This document shows, piece after piece, positions 1-15,500 of a stretch of DNA of 64,000 nucleotides (position 1 is its first letter; each line of letters starts with the position of its first letter). The DNA is taken from NCBI GenBank assembly GCA_963680875.1, contig OY804578.1, positions 2,666,001 to 2,730,000 on the forward strand. The letters run 5' to 3'. A program made the position numbers and the translations under genes. Source of the stretch: Bathymodiolus brooksi. Lineage: Eukaryota > Mollusca > Bivalvia > Mytilida > Modiolidae. The notes beneath the pieces are model-generated. The model did no database searches. It saw only the letters and a program-made list of their open reading frames with translations, and was not told the origin of the DNA.

Positions 1-1624
1 TAATGTTAGATTGTCTCTCACGTTCCTTTACTTGAATCTGTGTCTAAGTGTAATGTTAGATTGTCTCTCATGTTCCTTTACTTGAATCTGTGTCTAAGTG
101 TAATGTTAGATGTCTCTCATGTTCCTTTACTTGAATCTGTGTCTAAGTGTAATGTTAGATTGTCTCTCACGTTCCTTTACTTGAATCTGTGTCTAAGTGT
201 AATGTTAGATTGTCTCTCATGTTCCTTTACTTGAATCTGTGTCTAAGTGTAATGTTAGATTGTCTCTCATGTTCCTTTACTTGAATCTGTGTCTAAGTGT
301 AATGTTAGATTGTCTCACGTTCCTTTACTTGAATCTGTGTCTAAGTGTAATGTTAGATGTCTCTCATGTTCCTTTACTTGAATCTGTGTCTAAGTGTAAT
401 GTTAGATTGTCTCTCACGTTCCTTTACTTGAATCTGTGTCTAAGTGTAATGTTAGATTGTCTCTCATGTTCCTTTACTTGAATCTGTGTCTAAGTGTAAT
501 GTTAGATTGTCTCTCATGTTCCTTTACTTGAATCTGTGTCTAAGTGTAATGTTAGATTGTCTTTCACGTTCCTTTACTTGAATCTGTGTCTAAGTGTAAT
601 GTTAGATTGTCTCTCACGTTCCTTTACTTAAATCTGTGTCTAAGTGTAATGTTAGATTGTCTCTCACGTTCCTTTACTTGAATCTGTGTCTAAGTGTAAT
701 GTTAGATTGTCTCTCACGTTCCTTTACTTGAATCTGTGTCTAAGTGTAATGTTAGATTGTCTCTCACGTTCCTTTACTTGAATCTGTGTCTAAGTGTAAT
801 GTTAGATTGTCTCTCACATTCCTTTACTTGAATCTGTGTCTAAGTGTAATGTTAGATTGTCTCTCACGTTCCTTTACTTGAATCTGTGTCTAAGTGTAAT
901 GTTAGATTGTCTCTCACGTTCCTTTACTTGAATCTGTGTCTAAGTGTAATGTTAGATTGTCTCTCGCGTTCCTTTACTTGAATCTGTGTCTAAGTGTAAT
1001 GTTAGATTGTCTCTCACGTTCCTTTACTTGAATCTGTGTCTAAGTGTAATGTTAGATTGTCTCTCATGTTCCTTTACTTGAATCTGTGTCTAAGTGTAAT
1101 GTTAGATTGTCTCTCACGTTCCTTTACTTGAATCTGTGTCTAAGTGTAATGTTAGATTGTCTCTCATGTTCCTTTACTTGAATCTGTGTAAGTGTAATGT
1201 TAGATTGTCTCTCACGTTCCTTTACTTAAATCTGTGTCTAAGTGTAATGTTAGATTGTCTCTCATGTTCCTTTACTTGAATCTGTGTCTAAGTGTAATGT
1301 TAGATTGTCTCTCATGTTCCTTTACTTGAATCTGTGTCTAAGTGTAATGTTAGATTGTCTCTCACGTTCCTTTACTTGAATCTGTGTCTAAGTGTAATGT
1401 TAGATTGTCTCTCATGTTCCTTTACTTGAATCTGTGTCTAAGTGTAATGTTAGATTGTCTCTCATGTTCCTTTACTTGAATCTGTGTCTAAGTGTAATGT
1501 TAGATTGCCTCTCACGTTCCTTTACTTGAATCTGTGTCAAAGTGTAATGTTAGATTGTCTCTCATGTTCCTTTACTTGAATCTGTGTCTAAGTGTAATGT
1601 TAGATTGACTCTCATGTTCCTTTA
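1..1624. repeat. 50-bp minisatellite array (left end outside window)
   Basis: About 32 head-to-tail copies of a 50-bp unit containing TAATGTTAGATTGTCTCTCA followed by CGTTCCTTTACTTGAATCTG. Most copies differ only at the C/T in CACGTT versus CATGTT. A few carry 2-bp deletions (for example near 110, 313, 350 and 1190) that shift the register. The array is already running at base 1 and stops within a unit at about 1624, in TTCCTTTAAATCC. Because 50 is not a multiple of three, the apparent 64 to 80 residue open frames cycle through all three frames of the unit and are not genes. No unit contains a recognisable functional site. Confidence 0.97.
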
Positions 1625-1700
1625 AATCCATCATTCTTTTTTTCTAATTGATTATTATTACTATTATTATATTATATATGTTAAATTACATTCATCTACC
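1625..1700. other. AT-rich spacer between two satellite arrays
   Basis: A 76-bp linker with an imperfect ATT/ACT microsatellite at about 1650-1680. It separates the 50-bp array from the 30/32-bp array. No gene or regulatory motif is visible. Confidence 0.7.
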
Positions 1701-4079
1701 ATATGATCATGATCACAGCAACAGTTATGACATGATCATGACCACAGCAACAGCTAATGACATGATCATGACCACAGCAACAGCTAATGACATGATCATG
1801 ACCACAGCAACAGCTAATGACATGATCATGACCACAGCAACAGCTAATGACATGATCATGACCAAAGCAACAGCTAATGACATGATCATGACCACAGCAA
1901 CAGCTAATGACATATGATCATGACCACAGCAACAGCTAATGACATATGATCATGACCACAGCAACAGCTAATGACATGATCGTGACCACAGCAACAGATA
2001 TGACATATGATCATGACCACAGCAACAGCTAATGACATACATGTATGATCATGACCACAGCAACAGCTAATGACATGATCATGACCACAGCAACAGCTAA
2101 TGACATATGATCATGACCACAGCAACAGCTAATGACATATGAGCATGACCACAGCAACAGTTAATGACATATGATCATGACCAAAGCAACAGCTAATGAC
2201 ATGATCATGACCACAGCAACAGCTAATGACATATGATCATGACCAAAGCAACAGCTAATGACATGATCATGACCAAAGCAACAGCTAATGACATATGATC
2301 ATGACCACAGCAACAGCTAATGACATATGATCATGACCACAGCAACAGCTAATGACATGATCATGACCAAAACAACAGCTAATGACATATGATCATGACC
2401 ACAGCAACAGCTAATGACATATGATCATGACCACAGCAACAGCTAATGACATGATCATGACCAAAACAACAGCTAATGACATATGATCATAACCACAGCA
2501 ACAGCTAATGACATATGATCATGACCACAGCAACAGCTAATGACATATGATCATGACCACAGCAACAGCTAATGACATATGATCATGACCAAAGCAATAG
2601 CTAATGACATGATCATGACCACAGCAACAGCTAATGACATGATCATGACCACAGCAACAGCTAATGACATGATAATGACCACAGCAACAGCTAATGACAT
2701 ATGATCATGACCAAAGCAACAGCTAATGACATATGATCATGACCACAGCAACAGCTAATGACATATGATCATGACCACAGCAACAGCTAATGACATATGA
2801 TCATGACCACAGCAACAGCTAATGACATATGATCATGACCACAGCAACAGCTAATGACATATGATCATGACCAAAGCAACAGCTAATGACATATGATCAT
2901 GACCACAGCAACCGCTAATGACATGATCATGACCACAGCAACAGCTAATGACATATGATCATGACCACAGCAACCGTTAATGACATGATCATGACCACAG
3001 CAACACCTAATGACATGATCATGACCACAGCAACCGCTAATGACATGATCATGACCACAGCAACAGCTAATGACATGATAATGACCAAAGCAACAGCTAA
3101 TGACATATGATCATGACCAAAGCAACAGCTAATGACATATGATCATGACCACAGCAACAGCTAATGACATATGATGATGACCACAGCAACAGCTAATGAC
3201 ATATGATGATGACCACAGCAACAGCTAATGACATATGATCATGACCACAGCAACAGCTAATGACATATGATCATGACCACAGCAACAGCTAATGACATGA
3301 TCATGACCAAAGCAACAGCTAATGACATATGATCATGACCACAGCAACAGCTAATGACATATGATCATGACCACAGCAACAGCTAATGACATATGATCAT
3401 GACCACAGCAACAGCTAATGACATATGATCATGACCAAAGCAACAGCTAATGACATATGATCATGACCACAGCAACAGCTAATGACATATGATCATGACC
3501 ACAGCAACAGCTAATGACATGATCATGACCAAAGCAACAGCTAATGACATATGATCATGACCACAGCAACAGCTAATGACATATGATCATAACCACAGCA
3601 ACAGCTAATGACATGATCATGACCAAAGCAACCGCTAATGACATATGATCATGACCACAGCAACAGCTAATGACATGATCATGACCACAGCAACAGCTAA
3701 TGACATGATCATGACCACAGCAACAGCTAATGACATATGATCATGACCACAGCAACAGCTAATGACATATGATCATGACCACAGCAACAGCTAATGACAT
3801 GATCATGACCAAAGCAACAGCTAATGACATATGATCATGACCACAGCAACAGCTAATGACATATGATCATGACCACAGCAACAGCTAATGACATATGATC
3901 ATGACCACAGCAACAGCTAATGACATATGATCACGACCAAAGCAACAGCTAATGACATATGATCATGACCACAGCAACAGCTAATGACATATGATCATGA
4001 CCACAGCAACAGCTAATGACATGATCATGACCAAAGCAACAGCTAATGACATAAGATCATGACCACAGCAACAGCTAAT

Positions 4080-7000
4080 GACATGATCATGACCACAGCA
4101 ACAGCTAATGACATGATCATGACCACAGCAACAGCTAATGACATATGATCATGACCACAGCAACAGCTAATGACATATGATCCTGACCACAGCAACAGCT
4201 AATGACATATGATCACAACCAAAGCAACAGCTAATGACATGATCATGACCACAGCAACCGCTAATGACATATGATCATGACCACAGCAACAGCTAATGAC
4301 ATATGATCCTGACCACAGCAACAGCTAATGACATATGATCACGACCAAAGCAAAAGCTAATGACATGATCATGACCACAGCAACCACTAATGACATATGA
4401 TCATAACCACACCAACAGTTAATGACATGATCATGACCACAGCAACAGCTAATGACATGATCATGACCAAAGCAACAGCTAATGACATATGATCATGACC
4501 ACAGCAACAGCTAATGACATGATCATGACCACAGCAACAGCTAATGACATGATCATGACCACAGCAACAGCTAATGACATATGATCATGACCAAAGCAAC
4601 AGCTAATGACATATGATCATGACCACAGCAACAGCTAATGACATGATCATGACCAAAGCAACAGCTAATGACATATGATCATGACCACAGCAACAGCTAA
4701 TGACATGATCATGACCACAGCAACAGCTAATGACATATGAGCATGACCACAGCAACAGCTAATGACATATGATCATGACCACAGCAACAGCTAATGACAT
4801 ATGATCACGACCACAGCAACAGCTAATGACATGATCATGACCACAGCAACAGCTAATGACATATGATCATGACCACAGCAACAGCTAATGACATATGATC
4901 ATGACCACAGCAACAGCTAATGACATGATCATGACCACAGCAACAGCTAATGACATATGATCATGACCACAGCAACAGCTAATGACATATGATCACGACC
5001 ACAGCAACAGCTAATGACATGATCATGACCAAAGCAACAGCTAATGACATATGATCATGACCACAGCAACAGCTAATGACATATGATCACGACCACAGCA
5101 ACAGCTAATGACATGATCATGACCACAGCAACAGCTAATGACATATGATCATGACCACAGCAACAGCTAATGACATGATCATGACCACAGCAACCGCTAA
5201 TGACATATGATCATGACCACAGCAACAGCTAATGACATGATCATGACCAAAGCAACAGCTAATGACATATGATCATGACCAAAGCAACAGCTAATGACAT
5301 GATCATGACCAAAGCAACAGCTAATGACATGATCATGACCAAAGCAACAGCTAATGACATATGATCATGACCACAGCAACAGCTAATGACATGATCATGA
5401 CCACAGCAACCGCTAATGACATATGATCATGACCACAGCAACAGCTAATGACATGATCATGACCAAAGCAATAGCTAATGACATATGATCATGACCACAG
5501 CTAATGACATATGATCATGACCACAGCAACAGCTAATGACATATGATCATGACCATAGCAACAGCTAATGACATATGATCATGACCATAGCAACAGCTAA
5601 TGACATGATCATGACCAAAGCAACAGCTAATGACATATGATCATGACCACAGCAACAGCTAATGACATATGATCATGACCACAGCAACAGCTAATGACAT
5701 ATGATCATGACCATAGCAACAGCTAATGACATGATCATGACCACAGCAACAGCTAATGACATATGATCATGACCACAGCAACAGCTAATGACATATGATC
5801 ATGACCAAAGCAACAGCTAATGACATATGATCATGACCACAGCAACAGCTAATGACATATGATCATGACCACAGCAACAGTTAATGACATATGATCATGA
5901 CCACACCAACAGCTAATGACATATGATCATGACCACAGCAACAGTTAATGACATATGATCATGACCACAGCAACAGCTAATGACATATGATCATGACCAC
6001 AGCAACAGCTAATGACATGATCATGACCAAAGCAACAGCTAATGACATATGATCATGACCACAGCAACAGCTAATGACATATGATCATGACCACAGCAAC
6101 AGCTAATGACATATGATCACGACCACAGCAACAGCTAATGACATGATCATGACCAAAGCAACAGCTAATGACATGATCATGACCACAGCAACCGCTAATG
6201 ACATATGATCATGACCACAGCAACAGCTAATGACATGATCATGACCACAGCAACCGCTAATGACATATGATCATGACCACAGCAACAGCTAATGACATGA
6301 TCATAACCAAAGCAACAGCTAATGACATATGATCATGACCACAGCAACAGCTAATGACATGATCATGACCACAGCAACAGCTAATGACATATGATCATGA
6401 CCACAGCAACAGCTAATGACATGATCATGACCACAGCAACCGCTAATGACATATGATCATGACCAAAGCAACAGCTAATGACATGATCATGACCACAGCA
6501 ACAGCTAATGACATGATCATGACCACAGCAACAGCTAATGACATATGATCATGACCACAGCAACAGCTAATGACATATGATCGTGACCACAGCAACAGCT
6601 AATGACATATGATCATGACCAAAGCAACAGCTAATGACATGATCATGACCACAGCAACAGCTAATGACATATGATCATGACCACAGCAACAGCTAATGAC
6701 ATGATCATGACCACAGCAACAGCTAATGACATGATCATGACCAAAGCAACAGCTAATGACATGATCATGACCACAGCAACAGCTAATGACATATGATCAT
6801 GACCAAAGCAACAGCTAATGACATGATCATGACCAGAGCAACAGCTAATGACATGATCATGACCACAGCAACAGCTAATGACATATGATCATGACCACAG
6901 CAACAGCTAATGATATATGATCATGACCACAGCAACAGCTAATGACATATGATCATGACCACAGCAACAGCGAATGACATATGATCATGACCACACCAAC

Positions 7001-9528
7001 AGCTAATGACATATGATCATGACCACAGCAACAGCTAATGACATATGATCATGACCAAAGCAACGGCTAATGACATGATCATGACCACAGCAACAGCTAA
7101 TGACATGATCATGACCACAGCAACAGCTAATGACATGATCATGACCACAGCAACAGCTAATGACATATGATCATGACCAAAGCAACAGCTAATGACATGA
7201 TCATGACCACAGCAACAGCTAATGACATGATCATGACCACAGCAACAGCTAATGACATGATCATGACCACAGCAACAGCTAATGACATATGATCCTGACC
7301 AAAGCAACAGCTAATGACATATGATCATGACCACAGCAACAGCTAATGACATATGATCATGACCAAAACAACAGCTAATGACATATGATCATGACCACAG
7401 CAACAGTTAATGACATATGATCATGACCACAGCAACAGCTTATGACATATGATCATGACCAAAGCAACAGCTAATGACATATGATCATGACCACAGCAAC
7501 AGCTAATGACATATGATCATGACCACAGCAACAGCTAATGACATATGATCATGACCACAGCAACAGCTAATGACATATGATCATGACCACAGCAACAGCT
7601 AATGACATATGATCATGACCAAAGCAACAGCTAATGACATATGACCATGACCACAGCAACCGCTAATGACATGATCATGACCACAGCAACAGCTAATGAC
7701 ATATGATCATGACCACAGCAACCGCTAATGACATGATCATGACCACAGCAACAGCTAATGACATGATCATGACCACAGCAACCGCTAATGACATGATCAT
7801 GACCACAGCAACAGCTAATGACATGATAATGACCAAAGCAACAGTTAATGACATGATCATGACCAAAGCAACAGCTAATGACATATGATCATGACCACAG
7901 CAACAGCTAATGACATATGATGATGACCACAGCAACATCTAATGACATATGGTGATGACCACAGCAACAGCTAATGACATATGATCATGACCACAGCAAC
8001 AGCTAATGACATATGATCATGACCACAACAACAGCTAATGACATATGATCATGACCACAGCAACAGCTAATGACATATGATCATGACCACAGCAACAGCT
8101 AATGACATATGATCACGACCAAAGCAACAGCTAATGACATATGATCATGACCACAGCAACAGCTAATGACATATGATCATGACCACAGCAACAGCTAATG
8201 ACATGATCATGACCAAAGCAACAGCTAATGACATATGATCATGACCACAGCAACAGCTAATGACATATGATCATAACCACAGCAACAGCTAATGACATGA
8301 TCATGACCACAGCAACCGCTAATGACATATGATCATGACCACAGCAACAGCTAATGACATGATCATGACCAAAGCAACAGCTAATGACATATGATCATGA
8401 CCAAAGCAACAGCTAATGACATGATCATGACCACAGCAACAGCTAATGACATGATCATGACCACAGCAACAGCTAATGACATATGATCATGACCACAGCA
8501 ACAGCTAATGACATATGATCCTGACCACAGCAACAGCTAATGACATATGATCACAACCAAAGCAACAGCTAATGACATGATCATGACCACAGCAACCGCT
8601 AATGACATATGATCATGACCACAGCAACAGCTAATGACATATGATCCTGACCACAGCAACAGCTAATGACATATGATCACGACCAAAGCAAATGCTAATG
8701 ACATGATCATGACCACAGCAACCACTAATGACATATGATCATAACCACACCAACAGTTAATGACATGATCATGACCACAGCAACAGCTAATGACATGATC
8801 ATGACCAAAGCAACAGCTAATGACATATGATCATGACCACAGCAACAGCTAATGACATGATCATGACCACAGCAACAGCTAATGACATGATCATGACCAC
8901 AGCAACAGTTAATGACATATGATCATGACCAAAGCAACAGCTAATGACATATGATCATGACCACAGCAACAGCTAATGACATGATCATGACCAAAGCAAC
9001 AGCTAATGACATATGATCATGACCACAGCAACAGCTAATGACATGATCATGACCACAGCAACAGCTAATGACATATGAGCATGACCACAGCAACAGCTAA
9101 TGACATATGATCATGACCACAGCAACAGCTAATGACATATGATCACGACCACAGCAACAGCTAATGACATGATCATGACCACAGCAACAGCTAATGACAT
9201 ATGATCATGACCACAGCAACAGCTAATGACATATGATCATGACCACAGCAACAGCTAATGACATGATCATGACCACAGCAACAGCTAATGACATATGATC
9301 ATGACCACAGCAACAGCTAATGACATATGATCATGACCACAGCAACAGCTAATGACATGATCATGACCAAAGCAACAGCTAATGACATATGATCATGACC
9401 ACAGCAACAGCTAATGACATATGATCACGACCACAGCAACAGCTAATGACATGATCATGACCACAGCAACAGCTAATGACATATGATCATGACCACAGCA
9501 ACAGCTAATGACATGATCATGACCACAG
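4080..9528. repeat. Long-range duplication inside the 30/32-bp array
   Basis: About 1.1 kb at 4080-5190 recurs at 8418-9528 with a constant offset of 4338 bp, in the same order of 30- and 32-bp units. Rare variants are shared: GATCACAACC at 4211 and 8549, and GATCATAACCACACCAACAG at 4399 and 8737. Left of 4080 the offset changes to about 4182 bp, so the duplication has since gained or lost units. The ends were judged by eye and may be off by one or two units. Confidence 0.8.
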
Positions 9529-12500
9529 CAACAGCTAATGACATGATCATGACCAAAGCAACAGCTAATGACATGTGATCATGACCAAAGCAACAGCTAA
9601 TGACATGAACTTGACCAAAGCAACAGCTAATGACATGATCATGACCAAAGCAACAGCTAATGACATATGATCATGACCACAGCAACAGCTAATGACATGA
9701 TCATGACCACAGCAACAGCTAATGACATATGATCATGACCACAGCAACAGCTAATGACATGATCATGACCACAGCAACAGCTAATGACATATGATCATGA
9801 CCACAGCAACAGCTAATGACATATGATCATGACCACAGCAACAGCTAATGACATGATCATGACCAAAGCAACAGCTAATGACATATGATCATGACCACAG
9901 CAACAGCTAATGACATATGATCACGACCACAGCAACAGCTAATGACATGATCATGACCACAGCAACAGCTAATGACATATGATCATGACCACAGCAACAG
10001 CTAATGACATGATCATGACCACAGCAACAGCTAATGACATGATCATGACCAAAGCAACAGCTAATGACATATGATCATGACCAAAGCAACAGCTAATGAC
10101 ATGAACTTGACCAAAGCAACAGCTAATGACATGATCATGACCAAAGCAACAGCTAATGACATATGATCATGACCACAGCAACAGCTAATGACATGATCAT
10201 GACCACAGCAACAGCTAATGACATATGATCATGACCACAGCAACAGCTAATGACATGATCATGACCAAAGCAATAGCTAATGACATATGATCATGACCAC
10301 AGCAACAGCTAATGACATATGATCATGACCATAGCAACAGCTAATGACATATGATCATGACCATAGCAACAGCTAATGACATGAACATGACCAAAGCAAC
10401 AGCTAATGACATATGATCATGACCACAGCAACAGCTAATGACATGATCATGACCAAAGCAATAGCTAATGACATATGATCATGACCACAGCAACAGCTAA
10501 TGACATATGATCATGACCACAGCAACAGCTAATGACATATGATCATGACCATAGCAACAGCTAATGACATGATCATGACCACAGCAACAGCTAATGACAT
10601 ATGATCATGACCACAGCAACAGCTAATGACATATGATCATGACCAAAGCAACAGCTAATGACATATGATCATGACCACAGCAACAGCTAATGACATATGA
10701 TCATGACCACAGCAACAGTTAATGACATATGATCATGACCACAGCAACAGCTAATGACATATGATCATGACCACAGTAACAGCTAATGACATGATCATGA
10801 CCAAAGCAACAGCTAATGACATATGATCATGACCACAGCAACAGCTAATGACATATGATCCTGACCACAGCAACAGCTAATGACATATGATCACGACCAC
10901 AGCAACAGCTAATGACATGATCATGACCAAAGCAACAGCTAAGGACATGATCATGACCACAGCAACCGCTAATGACATATGATCATGACCACAGCAACAG
11001 CTAATGACATAATCATGACCACAGCAACCGCTAATGACATATGATCATGACCACAGCAACAGCTAATGACATGATCATAACCAAAGCAACAGCTAATGAC
11101 ATATGATCATGACCACAGCAACAGCTAATGACATATGATCATGACCACAGCAACAGCTAATGACATATGATCATGACCACAGCAACAGCTAATGACATGA
11201 TCATGACCAAAACAACAGCTAATGACATATGATCATGACCACAGCAACAGTTAATGACATATGATCATGACCACAGCAACAGCTAATGACATGATCATGA
11301 CCACAGCAACAGCTAATGACATGATCATGACCACAGCAACAGCTAATGACATGATCATGACCACAGCAACAACTAATGACATATGATCCTGACCAAAGCA
11401 ACAGCTAATGACATATGATCATGACCAAAGCAACAGCTAATGACATATGATCATGACCACAGCAACAGCTAATGACATGATCATGACCAAAGCAACAGCT
11501 AATGACATATGATCATGACCACAGCAACAGCTAATGACAAGACCATGACCACAGCAACAGCTAATGACATATGATCATGACCACAGCAACAGCTAATGAC
11601 ATGATCATGACCAAAACAACAGCTAATGACATATGATCATGACCACAGCAACAGTTAATGACATATGATCATGACCACAGCAACAGTTAATGACATATGA
11701 TCATGACCACACCAACAGTTAATGACATGATCATGACCACAGCAACAGTTAATGACATATGATCATGACCACAGCAACAGCTAATGACATATGATCATGA
11801 CCAAAGCAACAGTTAATGACATGATCATGACCACAGCAACAGCTAATGACATATGATCATGACCACAGCAACAGTTAATGACATATGATCATGACCACAC
11901 CAACAGTTAATGACATATGATCATGACCACAGCAACAGCTAATGACATGATCATGACCACAGCAACCGCTAATGACATATGATCATGACCAAAGCAACAG
12001 CTAATGACATGATCATGACCACAGCAACAGCTAATGACATGATCATGACCACAGCAACAGCTAATGACATATGATCATGACCACAGCAACAGCTAATGAC
12101 ATATGATCGTGACCACAGCAACAGCTAATGACATATAATCATGACCAAAGCAACAGCTAATGACATGATCATGACCACAGCAACAGCTAATGACATATGA
12201 TCATGACCACAGCAACAGCTAATGACATGATCATGACCACATCAACAGCTAATGACATGATCATGACCAAAGCAACAGCTAATGACATGATCATGACCAC
12301 AGCAACAGCTAATGACATATGATTATGACCAAAGCAACAGCTAATGACATGATCATGACCAGAGCAACAGCTAATGACATGATCATGACCACAGCAACAG
12401 CTAATGACATATGATCATGACCACAGCAACAGCTAATGATATATGATCATGACCACAGCAACAGCTAATGACATATGATCATGACCATAGCAACAGCTAA

Positions 12501-12529
12501 TGACATATGATCATGACCACACCAACAGC

Positions 12530-15500
12530 TAATGACATATGATCATGACCACAGCAACAGCTAATGACATATGATCATGACCAAAGCAACAGCTAATGAC
12601 ATGATCATGACCACAGCAACAGCTAATGACATAATCATGACCACAGCAACAGCTAATGACATGATCATGACCACAGCAACAGCTAATGACATATGATCAT
12701 GACCAAAGCAACAGCTAATGACATGATCATGACCACAGCAACAGCTAATGACATGATCATGACCACAGCAACAGCTAATGACATATGATCCTGACCAAAG
12801 CAACAGCTAATGACATATGATCATGACCACAGCAACAGCTAATGACATATGATCATGACCACAGCAACAGCTAATGACATGATCATGACCACAGCAACAG
12901 CTAATGACATATGATCATGACCACAGCAACAGCTAATGACATATGATCATGACCACAGCAACAGCTAATGACATGATCATGACCACAGCAACAGCTAATG
13001 ACATATGATCATGACCACAGCAACAGCTAATGACATATGATCATGACCACAGCAACAGCTAATGACATGATCATGACCAAAGCAACAGCTAATGACATAT
13101 GATCATGACCACAGCAACAGCTAATGACATATGATCACGACCACAGCAACAGCTAATGACATGATCATGACCACAGCAACAGCTAATGACATATGATCAT
13201 GACCACAGCAACAGCTAATGACATGATCATGACCACAGCAACCGCTAATGACATATGATCATGACCACAGCAACAGCTAATGACATGATCATGACCAAAG
13301 CAACAGCTAATGACATATGATCATGACCAAAGCAACAGCTAATGACATGATCATGACCAAAGCAACAGCTAATGACATGATCATGACCAAAGCAACAGCT
13401 AATGACATATGATCATGACCACAGCAACAGCTAATGACATGATCATGACCACAGCAACAGCTAATGACATATGATCATGACCACAGCAACAGCTAATGAC
13501 ATGATCATGACCAAAGCAATAGCTAATGACATATGATCATGACCACAGCTAATGACATATGATCATGACCACAGCAACAGCTAATGACATATGATCATGA
13601 CCATAGCAACAGCTAATGACATATGATCATGACCATAGCAACAGCTAATGACATGAACATGACCAAAGCAACAGCTAATGACATATGATCATGACCACAG
13701 CAACAGCTAATGACATGATCATGACCAAAGCAACAGCTAATGACATATGATCATGACCACAGCAACAGCTAATGACATATGATCATGACCACAGCAACAG
13801 CTAATGACATATGATCATGACCATAGCAACAGCTAATGACATGATCATGACCACAGCAACAGCTAATGACATATGATCATGACCACAGCAACAGCTAATG
13901 ACATATGATCATTACCAAAGCAACAGCTAATGACATATGATCATGACCACAGCAACAGCTAATGACATATGATCATGACCACAGCAACAGTTAATGACAT
14001 ATGATCATGACCACACCAACAGCTAATGACATATGATCATGACCACAGCAACAGTTAATGACATATGATCATGACCACAGCAACAGCTAATGACATATGA
14101 TCATGACCACAGCAACAGCTAATGACATGATCATGACCAAAGCAACAGCTAATGACATATGATCATGACCACAGCAACAGCTAATGACATATGATCATGA
14201 CCACAGCAACAGCTAATGACATATGATCATGACCACAGCAACAGCTAATGACATATGATCATGACCAAAGCAACAGCTAATGACATGATCATGACCACAG
14301 CAACAGCTAATGACATGATCATGACCACAGCAACAGCTAATGACATGATCATGACCACAGCAACAGCTAATGACATATGATCATGACCAAAGCAACAGCT
14401 AATGACATGATCATGACCACAGCAACAGCTAATGACATGATCATGACCACAGCAACAGCTAATGACATATGATCCTGACCAAAGCAACAGCTAATGACAT
14501 ATGATCATGACCACAGCAACAGCTAATGACATATGATCATGACCACAGCAACAGCTAATGACATGATCATGACCACAGCAACAGCTAATGACATATGATC
14601 ATGACCACAGCAACAGCTAATGACATATGATCATGACCACAGCAACAGCTAATGACATGATCATGACCACAGCAACAGCTAATGACATATGATCATGACC
14701 ACAGCAACAGCTAATGACATATGATCATGACCACAGCAACAGCTAATGACATGATCATGACCAAAGCAACAGCTAATGACATATGATCATGACCACAGCA
14801 ACAGCTAATGACATATGATCACGACCACAGCAACAGCTAATGACATGATCATGACCACAGCAACAGCTAATGACATATGATCATGACCACAGCAACAGCT
14901 AATGACATGATCATGACCACAGCAACCGCTAATGACATATGATCATGACCACAGCAACAGCTAATGACATGATCATGACCAAAGCAACAGCTAATGACAT
15001 ATGATCATGACCAAAGCAACAGCTAATGACATGATCATGACCAAAGCAACAGCTAATGACATGATCATGACCAAAGCAACAGCTAATGACATATGATCAT
15101 GACCACAGCAACAGCTAATGACATGATCATGACCACATCAACAGCTAATGACATATGATCATGACCACAGCAACAGCTAATGACATGATCATGACCAAAG
15201 CAATAGCTAATGACATATGATCATGACCACAGCTAATGACATATGATCATGACCACAGCAACAGCTAATGACATATGATCATGACCATAGCAACAGCTAA
15301 TGACATATGATCATGACCATAGCAACAGCTAATGACATGAACATGACCAAAGCAACAGCTAATGACATATGATCATGACCACAGCAACAGCTAATGACAT
15401 GATCATGACCAAAGCAACAGCTAATGACATATGATCATGACCACAGCAACAGCTAATGACATATGATCATGACCACAGCAACAGCTAATGACATATGATC

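Noticed and set aside
40..481. Small leucine-rich peptides in the 50-bp array
   Set aside because: The unit length is not a multiple of three, so the peptide passes through all three frames of the same DNA repeat. There is no signal beyond absence of stops.
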